Shown here one piece after another: positions 26,364 through 34,256 of a stretch of 34,256 nt of DNA. A program made the position numbers and the translations under genes. Within the stretch, counting starts at the first letter, position 1. Every line of letters begins with the position of its first letter. Source of the DNA: Thermodesulfovibrionales bacterium (GTDB lineage: Bacteria; Nitrospirota; Thermodesulfovibrionia; Thermodesulfovibrionales; SM23-35); contig JASEEX010000022.1 in NCBI GenBank assembly GCA_030019415.1, forward strand, positions 1-34,256, given 5' to 3'. The notes beneath the pieces are model-generated. The model was not told where the DNA came from. It made no database searches and saw nothing but the letters and a program-made list of their open reading frames with translations.

Positions 26364-27239
26364 ATGGCTGTCCCCTATGCATTCAGGCTTGCAGCCCAGA
26401 GCATATTCCATGAGAAGTGGATAAATTTCCTTTCCATTCTAACAATAGCATCAGGTCTCCTTATTACAGCTCTCATTGCCCTTTTTGTCTACAATGTTGA
26501 TGCGACAACCAGAAAGCTCCCTGAGAAGTTTTCCATGATGTTTTATCTGAAGGATAACCTCTCAAGGCAAGAGTTAGAAAATATACTGAATACCCTTGGG
26601 AAAGATGACGCCGTAGAGATGGTGAAATACATCCCGAAAGGTGAGGCACTGAAAGAACTCAAGACAATGTTAAAGGATGCAGCATATATGTTCGAGGGCC
26701 TCGAAGAAAATCCTCTGCATAATTCGATAGAGGCAAAGCTTAAAAGGGAGGCAGTGTGCCCTGAGACTGCAAAAAGGCTCGCATCTGAAATGAGGGCGAT
26801 AGAGGGAATCGATGAGGTAGAGTATGGCGAAAAATTCCTCTCCTCTATATATTCCATAAAAGTTGGGACGAGGGCTATAGGCACGGTCTTCATCATAATA
26901 ATGTCTGGAGGAGTGATCTTCGTATGCTATAGCACCGTGAAGATACTTTTTTACAGGAAAAAAGAAGAGATAGAAACCTATAAGCTTCTCGGAGCCAAAA
27001 AGAGATTCATAAGGGCACCTTTCATTATAGAAGGAGCTTTTATTGGCTTTTGTGGTGGCCTTTTGAGTCTGATCGGCATTCTATCATTGTATTACCTGGT
27101 CTTTCTCAGGCTCAGCCTTTCGATCCCTTTCTTTAAGGGGATCATCTTCCCGACTAATATATCCCTTCTCCTTCCGCTAACAGGGCTCCTCCTCGGGATG
27201 GTAGGTGCTGCTATTGCTATCGGGAGGATCCGATATTGA
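26364..27239 (+). CDS. ftsX: Cell division protein FtsX
   Basis: Membrane partner of FtsE with four transmembrane helices. One lies near residues 20-42 (FLSILTIASGLLITALIALFVY), then a periplasmic loop of about 130 residues with the family motif KFSMMFYLKD and a VEYGEKFL segment. Three helices near the C-terminus follow, with YRKKEEIETYKLLGAKKRFIRAPFIIEGAF, typical of FtsX/MacB permeases. It begins directly after the ftsE stop and its end overlaps the next start. It transmits FtsE ATP hydrolysis to the periplasmic EnvC-like protein encoded next. Confidence 0.95.
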   Translation: MAVPYAFRLAAQSIFHEKWINFLSILTIASGLLITALIALFVYNVDATTRKLPEKFSMMFYLKDNLSRQELENILNTLGKDDAVEMVKYIPKGEALKELKTMLKDAAYMFEGLEENPLHNSIEAKLKREAVCPETAKRLASEMRAIEGIDEVEYGEKFLSSIYSIKVGTRAIGTVFIIIMSGGVIFVCYSTVKILFYRKKEEIETYKLLGAKKRFIRAPFIIEGAFIGFCGGLLSLIGILSLYYLVFLRLSLSIPFFKGIIFPTNISLLLPLTGLLLGMVGAAIAIGRIRY

Positions 27240-28411
27240 GCAAAGAGGGAGGAGCATCTAGTGTCGCTCAAGCCCGCCTTCCTTATCGCTGGATTTGGGT
27301 TTTTATTCTTTTCACCTTTCACCTTGGTTTATACTGTTATGCTGCTACGCCGCAGGAGGAATATAAAAAAATACAGAGAGAGACGAAGGTACATAAGGAA
27401 AAACTCGGAAAAGTAGAAAGACGTGAACGCTCAATCCTCGCCGATTTAGAAAAAACCAACAGGGAACTCAGCATGGCAGAGGCTGAACTCAGAAAATACA
27501 GAAAGAGACTTACAAACACAGAGTCAGAGATATCAAAGGTAGAGGCCGAAATTTCTCTTAACAGAGGCAGCATCGAGAGGCAGAGAGAGTGGATAAAGAG
27601 GAGACTCAGGGCCATGCAGAAAAACAGACACCCCGGCGAAATAGTTATGTTACTTTCGAGCACTGATGATATCTCTCAACTGATGAAAAGGTGGAAATAC
27701 TTACAATATATTATTGCCTATGAGCACAGAGTACTGAACAGCTATAAGGATAACCTGAAAAGCCTTCATGAGAAGGAGAAACAGCTCATGATGCTCAAGG
27801 CAGAACTCATGAGAAATGAAGAGAAAGTTAGGGCTAAAGAGGCAGACCTTACAGAAAAAAAGAAGGAAAAAGAGATACTACTTGCATCTGTAAAAAAAGA
27901 GAAATACTCCTATGAGAAGATGTTGAATGAGTTAAAAGAGGCCTCAAGGAGACTCCTCGAGGTTATAAGGGAGTCTGAGAAGGCAGATATCTACCATGCG
28001 AAGGGGTTTTCGGGGCTTAAAGGAAAACTCCCCTGGCCTGTTGAAGGCAAGATAGCGATCCCTTATGGTTCTCAAAGAGACCCCCAGTTTGATACCCCTG
28101 TCTTTAGAAGCGGCATATTCATACAGACAGGTAGCGATCTCTATGCGAAGGCTGTTCATAAAGGGAAGGTCGTTTTCGCAGAATGGTTCAAGGGCTATGG
28201 CCAACTCATGATTGTAAACCATGGCGATGGATACCACACTCTGTACGGAAGCCTATCAGAGATTTTTTTTAAGGTTGGAGATATAATAAACATAGGGCAG
28301 ACAATTGGACGGGTAGGGAATTCAGGAATCCTGAATGCCCCGGGCCTTTATTTTGAGCTGCGATATAGAGGTAAGCCTCTTGATCCATTACATTGGCTGA
28401 AAAAGAGGTAA
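27236..28411 (+). CDS. envC: EnvC-like murein hydrolase activator (coiled coil plus degenerate LytM domain)
   Basis: Exported protein: hydrophobic signal segment near residues 19-37, then a long coiled coil (about 45-245, rich in Lys/Glu) and a C-terminal M23/LytM domain (about 255-391). The zinc ligands of active M23 peptidases are mostly lost: the HxxxD site reads FRSGIFI and the HxH site reads LYFEL. Only NHGDGYHTLYG is kept. This is the state expected of an EnvC-type activator of amidases recruited by FtsX. The start is TTG at 27236, chosen because GGGAGG lies eight bases upstream and it overlaps the ftsX stop; no ATG is available. Neighbours ftsE, ftsX and ctpA fit this role. Confidence 0.9.
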   Translation: MSKEGGASSVAQARLPYRWIWVFILFTFHLGLYCYAATPQEEYKKIQRETKVHKEKLGKVERRERSILADLEKTNRELSMAEAELRKYRKRLTNTESEISKVEAEISLNRGSIERQREWIKRRLRAMQKNRHPGEIVMLLSSTDDISQLMKRWKYLQYIIAYEHRVLNSYKDNLKSLHEKEKQLMMLKAELMRNEEKVRAKEADLTEKKKEKEILLASVKKEKYSYEKMLNELKEASRRLLEVIRESEKADIYHAKGFSGLKGKLPWPVEGKIAIPYGSQRDPQFDTPVFRSGIFIQTGSDLYAKAVHKGKVVFAEWFKGYGQLMIVNHGDGYHTLYGSLSEIFFKVGDIINIGQTIGRVGNSGILNAPGLYFELRYRGKPLDPLHWLKKR

Positions 28412-28564
28412 AGCCCGCACCTTTTCCGGGTGTTAGATTCTACGAAGATTTTGGTGTGGGTAGATATTGAGAAACACCCCGCAGTAAGCGAGAGGATATT
28501 AAAAAGGTGCAGGGTAACCCATGCACCAAATGCGGTGCAGGGTAAATCTTGGAGGATGGAAAAG
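28412..28564 (+). other. envC-ctpA gap with a repeated GGTGCAGGGTAA segment
   Basis: About 150 bp without a convincing gene. GGTGCAGGGTAA occurs twice (28506-28517 and 28534-28545) flanking TGCACC (28522-28527), so the middle can pair with either side, two mutually exclusive hairpins just before the ctpA ribosome site. The TGCACC core also appears in the dnaN-gyrB palindrome. Confidence 0.6.
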
Positions 28565-29857
28565 ATGATTAAGAAAAGAACGATTCTGGTGCTCCTTCTT
28601 ATATTCGCTATAGCCTCAGCAGGTATTCTTATTGGTAGATGGTCTATCGTGGGCGCAGAGGGAGAAGGATATGAAGAACTGAGGGTCTTTACAGAGGCTC
28701 TGTCTATCGTCAAAAAGAACTTTGTTGAAGATGTAAAGACAAAGGACCTGATATACGGGGCGATTAAGGGGATGCTTAGCTCCCTCGACCCTCACTCGGG
28801 TTTTTTAACCCCCGAGGCATATAAGGAGATGCAGGCTGATACTAAAGGGGAGTTTGGAGGTATCGGTATCCAGATAGGAATAAAAGAAGGGATGCTGACA
28901 GTAATAGCTCCGATAGAGGATACGCCTGCTTTTAGGGCTGGCATAAAGGCAGGTGATAGGATAATAAAGGTAAACAATGAACCTACAAAACACATGGGTC
29001 TTCATGACGCTGTCAGTAAAATGAGGGGGGTACCGAAAACTCCTGTAACCTTAACAATACTCAGGGAGGGATGGAAAGAGACAAAGGACATTACAATAAT
29101 AAGAGAGGTTATAAAGATAAAGAGTGTGAAATCAAGGCTCCTTGAGGATGGTATTGGGTACATAAAGATAAGCCAGTTCCAGGAACAGACGGCAGCAGAC
29201 CTCTCTATTGCCACGGAGAAGCTCATGCAGGAGAAGATGAATGCCCTCATTCTTGACCTCAGGAATAATCCCGGGGGGCTTCTTAACAGTGCCGTGAGTG
29301 TTACAAGCCAGTTTCTGCCACCGGGCAAGTTGGTAGTTTATATCAAGGGTAAAAAAGGCGAAAGGACAGAGTACTATACCGAGGAAGGTAGACCAGATTA
29401 CACTATGCCGATGATTGTATTAGTTAATGAGGGCAGTGCCAGTGCATCAGAGATTGTTGCTGGTGCATTAAAGGACTGGAACAGGGCTGTCGTCCTCGGG
29501 GTAAAGACCTTCGGGAAGGGGTCAGTGCAGTCAGTAATCCCGCTCAGTGATGGTTCAGGCCTCAGGCTCACAACAGCAAGATATTATACACCAAAGGGGA
29601 CTTCCATACAGGCAACAGGGATTATTCCTGGTATCATAGTGAAACTCGATATAAGAGAAAAAGGTAAGGAGCATCCTGTGTTAAGAGAGAAGGATCTCGA
29701 GAGGCACCTGAAGAATGATCAGATAGAAGAAAGACCGAAGGAGCCTGAAGAGATGGTGCCTATTGAAGTGGATGAGAAAGAAGATACACAGCTTCAGAGG
29801 GCTATAGACCTTCTCAAGACGTGGAAGGTATTTAAGGAATTGCCTAAGGCATCATAA
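28565..29857 (+). CDS. ctpA: Carboxyl-terminal processing protease (S41 family, CtpA)
   Basis: Periplasmic serine protease with a signal anchor (RTILVLLLIFAIASAGILIG), a PDZ domain (GGIGIQIGIKEGMLTVIAPIEDTPAFRAGIKAGDRI) and the S41 core with DLRNNPGG. The Ser-Lys dyad is expected at S293 (NEGSASASE) and K318 (TFGKGSVQ), 25 residues apart as in Tsp. I chose ATG 28565 (430 residues) because GGAGG lies nine bases before it; an in-frame start at 28430 would add 45 non-conserved residues covering the hairpin region, and ATG 28556 overlaps the ribosome site. CtpA often follows envC in this order and may trim division or envelope proteins. Confidence 0.95.
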   Translation: MIKKRTILVLLLIFAIASAGILIGRWSIVGAEGEGYEELRVFTEALSIVKKNFVEDVKTKDLIYGAIKGMLSSLDPHSGFLTPEAYKEMQADTKGEFGGIGIQIGIKEGMLTVIAPIEDTPAFRAGIKAGDRIIKVNNEPTKHMGLHDAVSKMRGVPKTPVTLTILREGWKETKDITIIREVIKIKSVKSRLLEDGIGYIKISQFQEQTAADLSIATEKLMQEKMNALILDLRNNPGGLLNSAVSVTSQFLPPGKLVVYIKGKKGERTEYYTEEGRPDYTMPMIVLVNEGSASASEIVAGALKDWNRAVVLGVKTFGKGSVQSVIPLSDGSGLRLTTARYYTPKGTSIQATGIIPGIIVKLDIREKGKEHPVLREKDLERHLKNDQIEERPKEPEEMVPIEVDEKEDTQLQRAIDLLKTWKVFKELPKAS

Positions 29858-29867
29858 ATAAAATGAG

Positions 29868-29980
29868 AATGACCAATCACCAAATTCCAACTTCCAAACA
29901 GTTTGTTTATTGATGCTTGGTTATTGAGATTTATTTGTCCGCCTCAGGCGGATGGGGATTTGGTTATTGGGATTTATCGA
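29868..29980. repeat. Composite repeat: opposed TTGGTTA-type heptads around a 15-bp palindrome
   Basis: Units AATGACC, AATCACC, AAATTCC, AACTTCC run in unbroken 7-bp phase into TTGTTTA, TTGATGC, TTGGTTA, TTGAGAT, TTATTTG. The palindrome TCCGCCTCAGGCGGA follows (29938-29952), then four more units (TGGGGAT, TTGGTTA, TTGGGAT, TTATCGA) in the same register. It ends four bases before the next start codon. Confidence 0.92.
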
Positions 29981-29984
29981 TTGA

Positions 29985-30659
29985 ATGTCCAGAGTAATCT
30001 TTGACATAGAGACGGTTGGAAAGGATTTTGAGTCCCTCGACAGGGCAACGCAGGAATACCTCTTGAGGTATGCAGAGACAGAAGGTGAAAAAGAGGAGAT
30101 AAAAGGCCGCCTTTCTTTCCATCCTCTCACTGGTGAAATCGTTACAATAGGATTACTTGATCCCGATACACAAGGGGGGAGGGTATTTTTCCAGAATGCA
30201 GGTGATCCATTACTACCCTTCGAAGAAGATAACGTGTTTTATGAAACGGGGACAGAAAAAGAGATCCTCGAGAAATTCTGGAATGTTATCAAGGGCTACG
30301 ACCAGTTTATAACCTTCAATGGACGGAGCTTTGACTGCCCTTTTATTTTAATACGTTCTGCTATCTACAGGATAAAGCCAAGAAAGGATTTGATGCCCTA
30401 CAGATATAATGATAAGCATATAGACATTCTCGAACAGCTCACATTTTATGGCGCCTCCCGCAGAAGGTTTAATCTCGATATGTGGTGCAGGACATTCGGG
30501 ATAAAGAGTCCCAAAGAAGGCGGTATCACAGGGGATGAGGTCAAAGAATTATTCAAGGCCGGGCGATATCTCGATATTGCGAGGTACTGTGTCGGAGACC
30601 TCAGGGCAACGAGGGAGCTTCTTATCTACTGGGAAAACTATATAAAATTTTCACCGTAA
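29985..30659 (+). CDS. Predicted 3'-5' exonuclease related to the PolB exonuclease domain
   Basis: DnaQ-like fold with the three exonuclease motifs: Exo I IFDIET (D7, E9), Exo II ITFNGRSFDCP (D117) and Exo III YCVGDLRAT (Y201, D205). The organisation matches the predicted 3'-5' exonuclease PolB-like family of about 220-260 residues, which lacks a polymerase domain. Function is likely DNA or RNA processing, partner unknown. The ATG at 29985 sits right after a repeat with no Shine-Dalgarno, so initiation may be weak or use the repeat context. Its end overlaps the convergent phosphotransferase gene by 9 bp. Confidence 0.85.
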   Translation: MSRVIFDIETVGKDFESLDRATQEYLLRYAETEGEKEEIKGRLSFHPLTGEIVTIGLLDPDTQGGRVFFQNAGDPLLPFEEDNVFYETGTEKEILEKFWNVIKGYDQFITFNGRSFDCPFILIRSAIYRIKPRKDLMPYRYNDKHIDILEQLTFYGASRRRFNLDMWCRTFGIKSPKEGGITGDEVKELFKAGRYLDIARYCVGDLRATRELLIYWENYIKFSP

Positions 30660-31766
30660 ATAATCATTAATTCTTCCGGGCTCAAACCCGTCAGTGTCGA
30701 GGACATTGTTGACAAACCTAAAAATGAGTCTCCTCTGTTCAGGGGTAACTTCAGGATAAAAAACAGGGTTTGCCACTACAGCACCCCTAAAGGCATAAAA
30801 GGGGGCAACGACGTTATAGATTTCATCATCGCCTGTAAGAGCTACATAGCTTTCATAAAAAAGTCTCAATCCATCGAGGTAGGGCCCCTCTATAGAGAAG
30901 TGATGTTTTATTGAAAAGAATACATAGTTGATTGTTAGAGCCGTTACATCATCTGCAGGCTCACCCCACGGGCCGCGGCTCCTGTCAAGGAGGACAAAAT
31001 CTATTTCAGTATTCAGGGGGTTTCCAGAAGGGGGATGTAATCCCCCTTCTGCTTTAAACCATATATTACCCGGATGGAAATCTCCATGTATCTGTGATAG
31101 CCTCTTGTATTTTGGTTTCAGCCTTGCGTTCCAGTCTACTGATTTCTTAACGATCTCTGCCATCTCATCATATGTAAGGGTGCCGTCAGGATATGAATCA
31201 AAGACACCCATAAGACATTCGCCATGGCCTATAGTGTCTCTGAGCTTTCTCCAGTAAAGGGTCTTTGAATCCTTCTTGAGAGAGTGTATTTCAGCAAGAT
31301 ATGAGGTCATCGCCTTTATCTTCTTTATATCCTTCTCATCGAGGGAGCCCTTTTTAGAGAATTCAGTAAGGTCATTAAAATAGTTCTCGCCTTCTGCCTT
31401 TTCCATGAGCAGGAAATAATCGACTCCTCCGCCGGTGGATTTCATCGTGCCATTCTCTTTGATTGTTATGACATCGATGGCCTTTATGTGTCTGGGGAGT
31501 TTTCCGTAGGTCTCGTTTGCCAGAAGAAATACTGCTGCTCTATCAGATGGATAGTCATGTCCCAGGCCTTCTGGTGAAAGATCTTTCAGGACATAGGATC
31601 TTCTGCCTTCTTCTGTCTCGATTGTCAGGAGAAAGCCTGTTCCATGAACACCAGCCCCGAGCCTTTCAAACTCCAAGAGCCTGACAGAAGGCCCAAAGAC
31701 CTCCCTGAGATATGCTTCTAACGCATGATGCCTGATGCCTGATTCATGATACATGATATTTTTCAC
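30651..31766 (-). CDS. Phosphotransferase of the aminoglycoside phosphotransferase (APH/choline kinase) superfamily
   Basis: Protein-kinase-like fold. An ATP-binding N-lobe (GAGVHGTGFLLTIETEEG and YVLKDLSPEG) is followed by the catalytic loop SQIHGDFHPGNIWF and the metal-binding DRSRGPWGEPADDV, typical of APH enzymes; the substrate is not predictable. Between these motifs, the segment AEGGLHPPSGNPLNTEI contains nine residues encoded by a perfect 27-bp palindrome (31025-31051) not expected in the family. The N-terminus is also repeat-derived: the only usable starts, GTG 31766 or ATG 31754, lie in GCATGAT-type heptads, giving residues such as YHESGIRHHA. It is convergent with the exonuclease gene. 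Confidence 0.8.
   Translation of the reverse strand: MKNIMYHESGIRHHALEAYLREVFGPSVRLLEFERLGAGVHGTGFLLTIETEEGRRSYVLKDLSPEGLGHDYPSDRAAVFLLANETYGKLPRHIKAIDVITIKENGTMKSTGGGVDYFLLMEKAEGENYFNDLTEFSKKGSLDEKDIKKIKAMTSYLAEIHSLKKDSKTLYWRKLRDTIGHGECLMGVFDSYPDGTLTYDEMAEIVKKSVDWNARLKPKYKRLSQIHGDFHPGNIWFKAEGGLHPPSGNPLNTEIDFVLLDRSRGPWGEPADDVTALTINYVFFSIKHHFSIEGPYLDGLRLFYESYVALTGDDEIYNVVAPFYAFRGAVVANPVFYPEVTPEQRRLIFRFVNNVLDTDGFEPGRINDYLR
31025..31051. repeat. 27-bp triloop palindrome inside the phosphotransferase gene
   Basis: Perfect 12-bp arms (CAGAAGGGGGAT and its complement) around GTA. Total length is nine codons, so the frame is kept. It shares the 12-3-12 design with 21808-21834. Confidence 0.92.
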
Positions 31767-31787
31767 TTGTATCTTGCATCTTGTATC
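31723..31787. repeat. Opposed heptad arrays (GCATGAT type) over the phosphotransferase start
   Basis: Five units GCATGAT, GCCTGAT, GCCTGAT, TCATGAT, ACATGAT (31723-31757) face TTGTATC, TTGCATC, TTGTATC (31767-31787). The start codon of the phosphotransferase lies in or beside the first array. Related to the array in mnmE. Confidence 0.92.
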
Positions 31788-31817
31788 CTTGTGTTCTATG
31801 TAGTAAATTGCATTATT

Positions 31818-33593
31818 TTATTTAAGACCTTCGATAACCCTTTCTGCAACCCTCTTATTGAAACCTTTAAGCCGTGCTATTTCATAAATGGTAGCATTTC
31901 TTATGGCTTCTATACTGCCAAAATGTCTCAAAAGTTCTAACCTCCTTTTCTTTCCTATGCCGGGAATCCTCTCGAGGGGCGATTTCATAAGTTCTCTCGC
32001 CCTTAACTTCCTGTGATAGCCTATAGCAAATCTGTGGGCCTCGTCCCTTATTTTTTTAAGGAGAAGGCAAAAGGGCCTACCACCATCAAGGTCTATAGGT
32101 TCCTCTGATGTCGGGGTATAAGCCCTGTCTGGGTCCTTGGCAATGGCAGCGAGCATTGGGGGTTCACGAAATAAAGTCACATTCTTATCTATAACCCTTT
32201 TAGCTATTTCGAGCTGTCCTTTACCTCCATCAATAACAATTAGATCGGGCATACTGCCCTCGAGGTTTCTTATAATCCTCTCTATTATCTCCTCCATCAT
32301 TGAATAATCATCAATCCCCTGAACTGTCTTTATCCTCAGCCTCCTGTACATTTCCTTCTTGAACTCGCCACCTTTCCAGTATACAAAGGCACCTGCGGAT
32401 TCATTACCAGAGATAGTCGAGACATCAAAGGCACCTATATCCTCAGGGGATTTCTCAAGTCTCAACCTTTCCTTCATCTCCTTTAAAATGTCATCTATCC
32501 TCGGCTCCCTTTTATCTCTGAATATAAGCCCTGCATTCTCTGATGCCATGGCAAGGAGTTGTTTTTTCTTTCCTGTCTTGGGAGCTGATATCTTCACATC
32601 CTCTTCTTTTCGCTGTCGGAGCCACTTTTCGAGGGGTTTTGATTCTGCGGGCAAAAAGGGTGTTATTATTTCTGAAGGAGGGATAATCTCCTTTGAATAA
32701 AATTGTGAAAGGAAGGTATGCATTAACTCTCTGTCTGAGAGATTCTCGGTATTCTTAATCAAGAGGTCCCTTGACCCTATCATAATCCCATTTCTTATAA
32801 AAAAGACCTCGAATGAAACCACGCCGTCTCCTTTATAAAACCCGATAACATCTATGTCTCCGAGTTCAGGGGCTACTACCTTCTGTGACTCCCATGCCCT
32901 CTGAAGAGCCCTGATCCTGTCCCTTGTCCTGGCAGCATCCTCGAACCTCATCCCCTCTGAAAACCTCAGCATCTTTTTTTCAAGTTCCTCAAGCAGGCCC
33001 CTTTTTTCACCTTTTAGGAAGAGTCTTACCTCTTCAATAAGTTTAAGATATTCCTCTCTACTTATTTTCCCTGCGCAGGGTGCAGGACATCTTCCCATCT
33101 GATGCTGGATGCATGGTCTCATTGGTTTATCGAGTAAGTAGCGACACCCCCTTATCTGGAAGTTTCTTCTTATGAAGGCAAGGGTCTCCCACATTGAGCC
33201 TGCTGGGACATAAGGACCGGAGTATAATGCACCATCCTTTTTAATCCTTCTTGCGACTTCAAGCCTCGGCCATTCTTCATTAACAGTCAGTTTTAGATAG
33301 GGATAATTTTTATCATCTCTCAAGATTACATTAAACCTTGGCCTGTATTGTTTTATTAGGTTTGCCTCAAGCGCAAGGGCCTCGAGTTCGTTATCAGTGG
33401 CGATATATGAAAAATCCCTGACATTTTTTATCATGGCTGTTTTGCGGGGGTCAAGTTTTGATGATTTCTGAAAGTAGCTCCTGAGGCGATTCTTGAGGTC
33501 TTTTGCCTTGCCAACGTAAAGTACTCGATCCTTACCATTCTTGAATATATAGACACCTGGTTTTGATGGAATGATAGCAAGTTTTTCCTGCAT
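31818..33593 (-). CDS. uvrC: UvrABC excinuclease subunit C
   Basis: Makes both incisions in nucleotide excision repair. The GIY-YIG nuclease is at the N-terminus (KPGVYIFKNG, then LYVGKAKDLKNRLRSYF). A four-cysteine cluster lies near residues 150-175 (GCRYLLDKPMRPC and MGRCPAPC), proposed in the family to hold Fe-S. The UVR domain (LRFSEGMRFEDAARTRDRI), the RNase H-like C-terminal nuclease (IVIDGGKGQLEIA) and a helix-hairpin-helix end (IPGIGKKRRLELLRHFGS) follow. Length 591 is normal. It starts at ATG 33593 without a clear Shine-Dalgarno and ends next to the phosphotransferase repeat region. Confidence 0.97.
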   Translation of the reverse strand: MQEKLAIIPSKPGVYIFKNGKDRVLYVGKAKDLKNRLRSYFQKSSKLDPRKTAMIKNVRDFSYIATDNELEALALEANLIKQYRPRFNVILRDDKNYPYLKLTVNEEWPRLEVARRIKKDGALYSGPYVPAGSMWETLAFIRRNFQIRGCRYLLDKPMRPCIQHQMGRCPAPCAGKISREEYLKLIEEVRLFLKGEKRGLLEELEKKMLRFSEGMRFEDAARTRDRIRALQRAWESQKVVAPELGDIDVIGFYKGDGVVSFEVFFIRNGIMIGSRDLLIKNTENLSDRELMHTFLSQFYSKEIIPPSEIITPFLPAESKPLEKWLRQRKEEDVKISAPKTGKKKQLLAMASENAGLIFRDKREPRIDDILKEMKERLRLEKSPEDIGAFDVSTISGNESAGAFVYWKGGEFKKEMYRRLRIKTVQGIDDYSMMEEIIERIIRNLEGSMPDLIVIDGGKGQLEIAKRVIDKNVTLFREPPMLAAIAKDPDRAYTPTSEEPIDLDGGRPFCLLLKKIRDEAHRFAIGYHRKLRARELMKSPLERIPGIGKKRRLELLRHFGSIEAIRNATIYEIARLKGFNKRVAERVIEGLK

Positions 33594-33709
33594 AATTTAA
33601 TCTTAACAGAGGGATGAAAAACGGTCAATCACTCTATAACTCGGCACCGGGTGTGGAGAGGATTAGTCAGTAAGCAGTCTACACTACTTTTTTGATAAAA
33701 TTGTTACAG

Positions 33710-34126
33710 ATGATTACCTCAAGTCTTTCTAATGATGAGAGGTCTAGGCTCTTGCGAGCTGCTCGAGATGCTGTAAAGCGAGCTTATGCACCTTATTCGA
33801 AGTTCCGGGTTGGGGCAGCAGTCCTGACAGTAAGGGGCTCCTTGTTTTCCGGTTGCAATGTCGAGAACGCCTCATACAGCCTCACTATCTGTGCCGAGCG
33901 GACAGCGATCTTTTCGGCTGTGGCTCAAGAAGGCGGGGAAAACATGAGAATTCGAGCCCTCGCTGTCGTAAGCGAGAACAGCAGTGCCTGCGCTCCTTGT
34001 GGAGCTTGCAGACAGGTTATCTTTGAATTCGGGCCAGATGCCATCGTTATCTTTCAGGGCCCTGATGGTTTAGAGGAGATGCGTGCCTCTGAACTCCTCC
34101 CAAAAGGCTTTAAGAGCCAAAGGTAA
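33710..34126 (+). CDS. cdd: Cytidine deaminase
   Basis: Small homotetrameric-type enzyme that deaminates cytidine and deoxycytidine in pyrimidine salvage. Motifs: YAPYSKFRVGAAV, then the zinc and catalytic site CNVENASYSLTICAERTA (C61, E63) and APCGACRQV (C97, C100). I place the start at ATG 33710 (138 residues); the frame is also open to a TTG at 33692. No strong ribosome site is visible. Arginine codons here include many CGA/CGG/CGT, unlike the AGA/AGG-dominated genes around it, which may indicate transfer or a different expression class. Nothing convincing follows to the window end. Confidence 0.93.
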   Translation: MITSSLSNDERSRLLRAARDAVKRAYAPYSKFRVGAAVLTVRGSLFSGCNVENASYSLTICAERTAIFSAVAQEGGENMRIRALAVVSENSSACAPCGACRQVIFEFGPDAIVIFQGPDGLEEMRASELLPKGFKSQR

Positions 34127-34256
34127 GCTTTTTATCTACTGGGTAACCCTGATCACACTGAAAAAGGTAGAAGAGTTAAAATAAGAAAGCGACTAAAAAG
34201 GTAATAAAGATTTCCTCAATCTCTTCAAGAAGGGGAGTCAGCAACAATGGGAAAAG

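Noticed and set aside
28430-28564. N-terminal extension of ctpA by 45 residues
   Set aside because: Signal anchor begins after 28565, a proper GGAGG precedes that ATG, and the extension covers hairpin-forming DNA.
34127-34256. Start of a further gene at ATG 34247 after GGGGAG
   Set aside because: Only three codons are visible, too little to support a gene; nothing else is seen in the stretch.

Overview
The window looks like a chromosomal segment from a Gram-negative, probably anaerobic or thermophile-related bacterium. I infer Nitrospirota, most likely a Thermodesulfovibrionia-like lineage. The basis is gene style, strong use of AGA/AGG arginine codons, a stand-alone two-subunit transketolase, an FtsEX-EnvC-CtpA cluster and Lnt. 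The placement is an inference and not proven. The core is a replication-origin-type neighbourhood: rpmH, yidD, yidC and mnmE, then a tRNA cluster, lnt, prfB, dnaA, dnaN and gyrB. Genes left of about 7.8 kb read leftward and most genes from there to 21.4 kb read rightward.

Layout. 1-980 (minus): a partial ORF6N-domain gene and a frameshifted radC. 1083-6619 (minus): a tightly overlapping aromatic amino acid operon in the order pheA, hisC-type aminotransferase, aroF (DAHP synthase), tyrA, aroA. 6706-7734 (minus): a zinc alcohol dehydrogenase. 7835-11446 (plus): rpmH, an apparent rnpA remnant, yidD, yidC and mnmE. 11501-12926: a truncated small Cys-rich protein gene and eight tRNA genes (Leu, Arg, His, Arg, Lys, Thr, Val on plus; Phe on minus). 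13073-21434 (plus): lnt, prfB with its programmed +1 frameshift, dnaA, dnaN, gyrB and a small lipoprotein. 21522-23785 (minus): fmdB-like zinc ribbon, transaldolase, GlcF-like Fe-S protein. 23889-30659 (plus): the two transketolase halves, ftsE, ftsX, envC-like, ctpA and a PolB-like exonuclease. 30651-33593 (minus): a phosphotransferase and uvrC. 33710-34126 (plus): cytidine deaminase.

The most unusual content is a dispersed repeat system. Arrays of 7-bp units (AGTNNNN, TTGGTTA-like or GCATNNT-like) occur about every 1-2 kb. They are often arranged as two opposed arrays that would fold into a long imperfect hairpin. They are frequently joined to short perfect palindromes whose arms are separated by exactly 3 nt. 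These units fill spaces between tRNAs and genes. They also lie in frame inside conserved enzymes (AroA twice, HisC, MnmE, the GlcF-like protein, DnaN, the phosphotransferase). They provide start regions (lnt, phosphotransferase, lipoprotein signal peptide) and stop codons (hisC, transaldolase, GlcF-like), and they truncate a small Cys-rich gene exactly at the array edge. Heptanucleotide short tandem repeats are known from heterocystous cyanobacteria, and protein-coding palindromic elements from Rickettsia. I know of no description of this combined form.

The genes themselves are mostly housekeeping: aromatic amino acid synthesis, ribosome and membrane-protein biogenesis, translation termination, replication initiation and elongation, the pentose-phosphate pathway, cell-division peptidoglycan remodelling and nucleotide excision repair. 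I found no CRISPR array, insertion sequence or prophage in the window.
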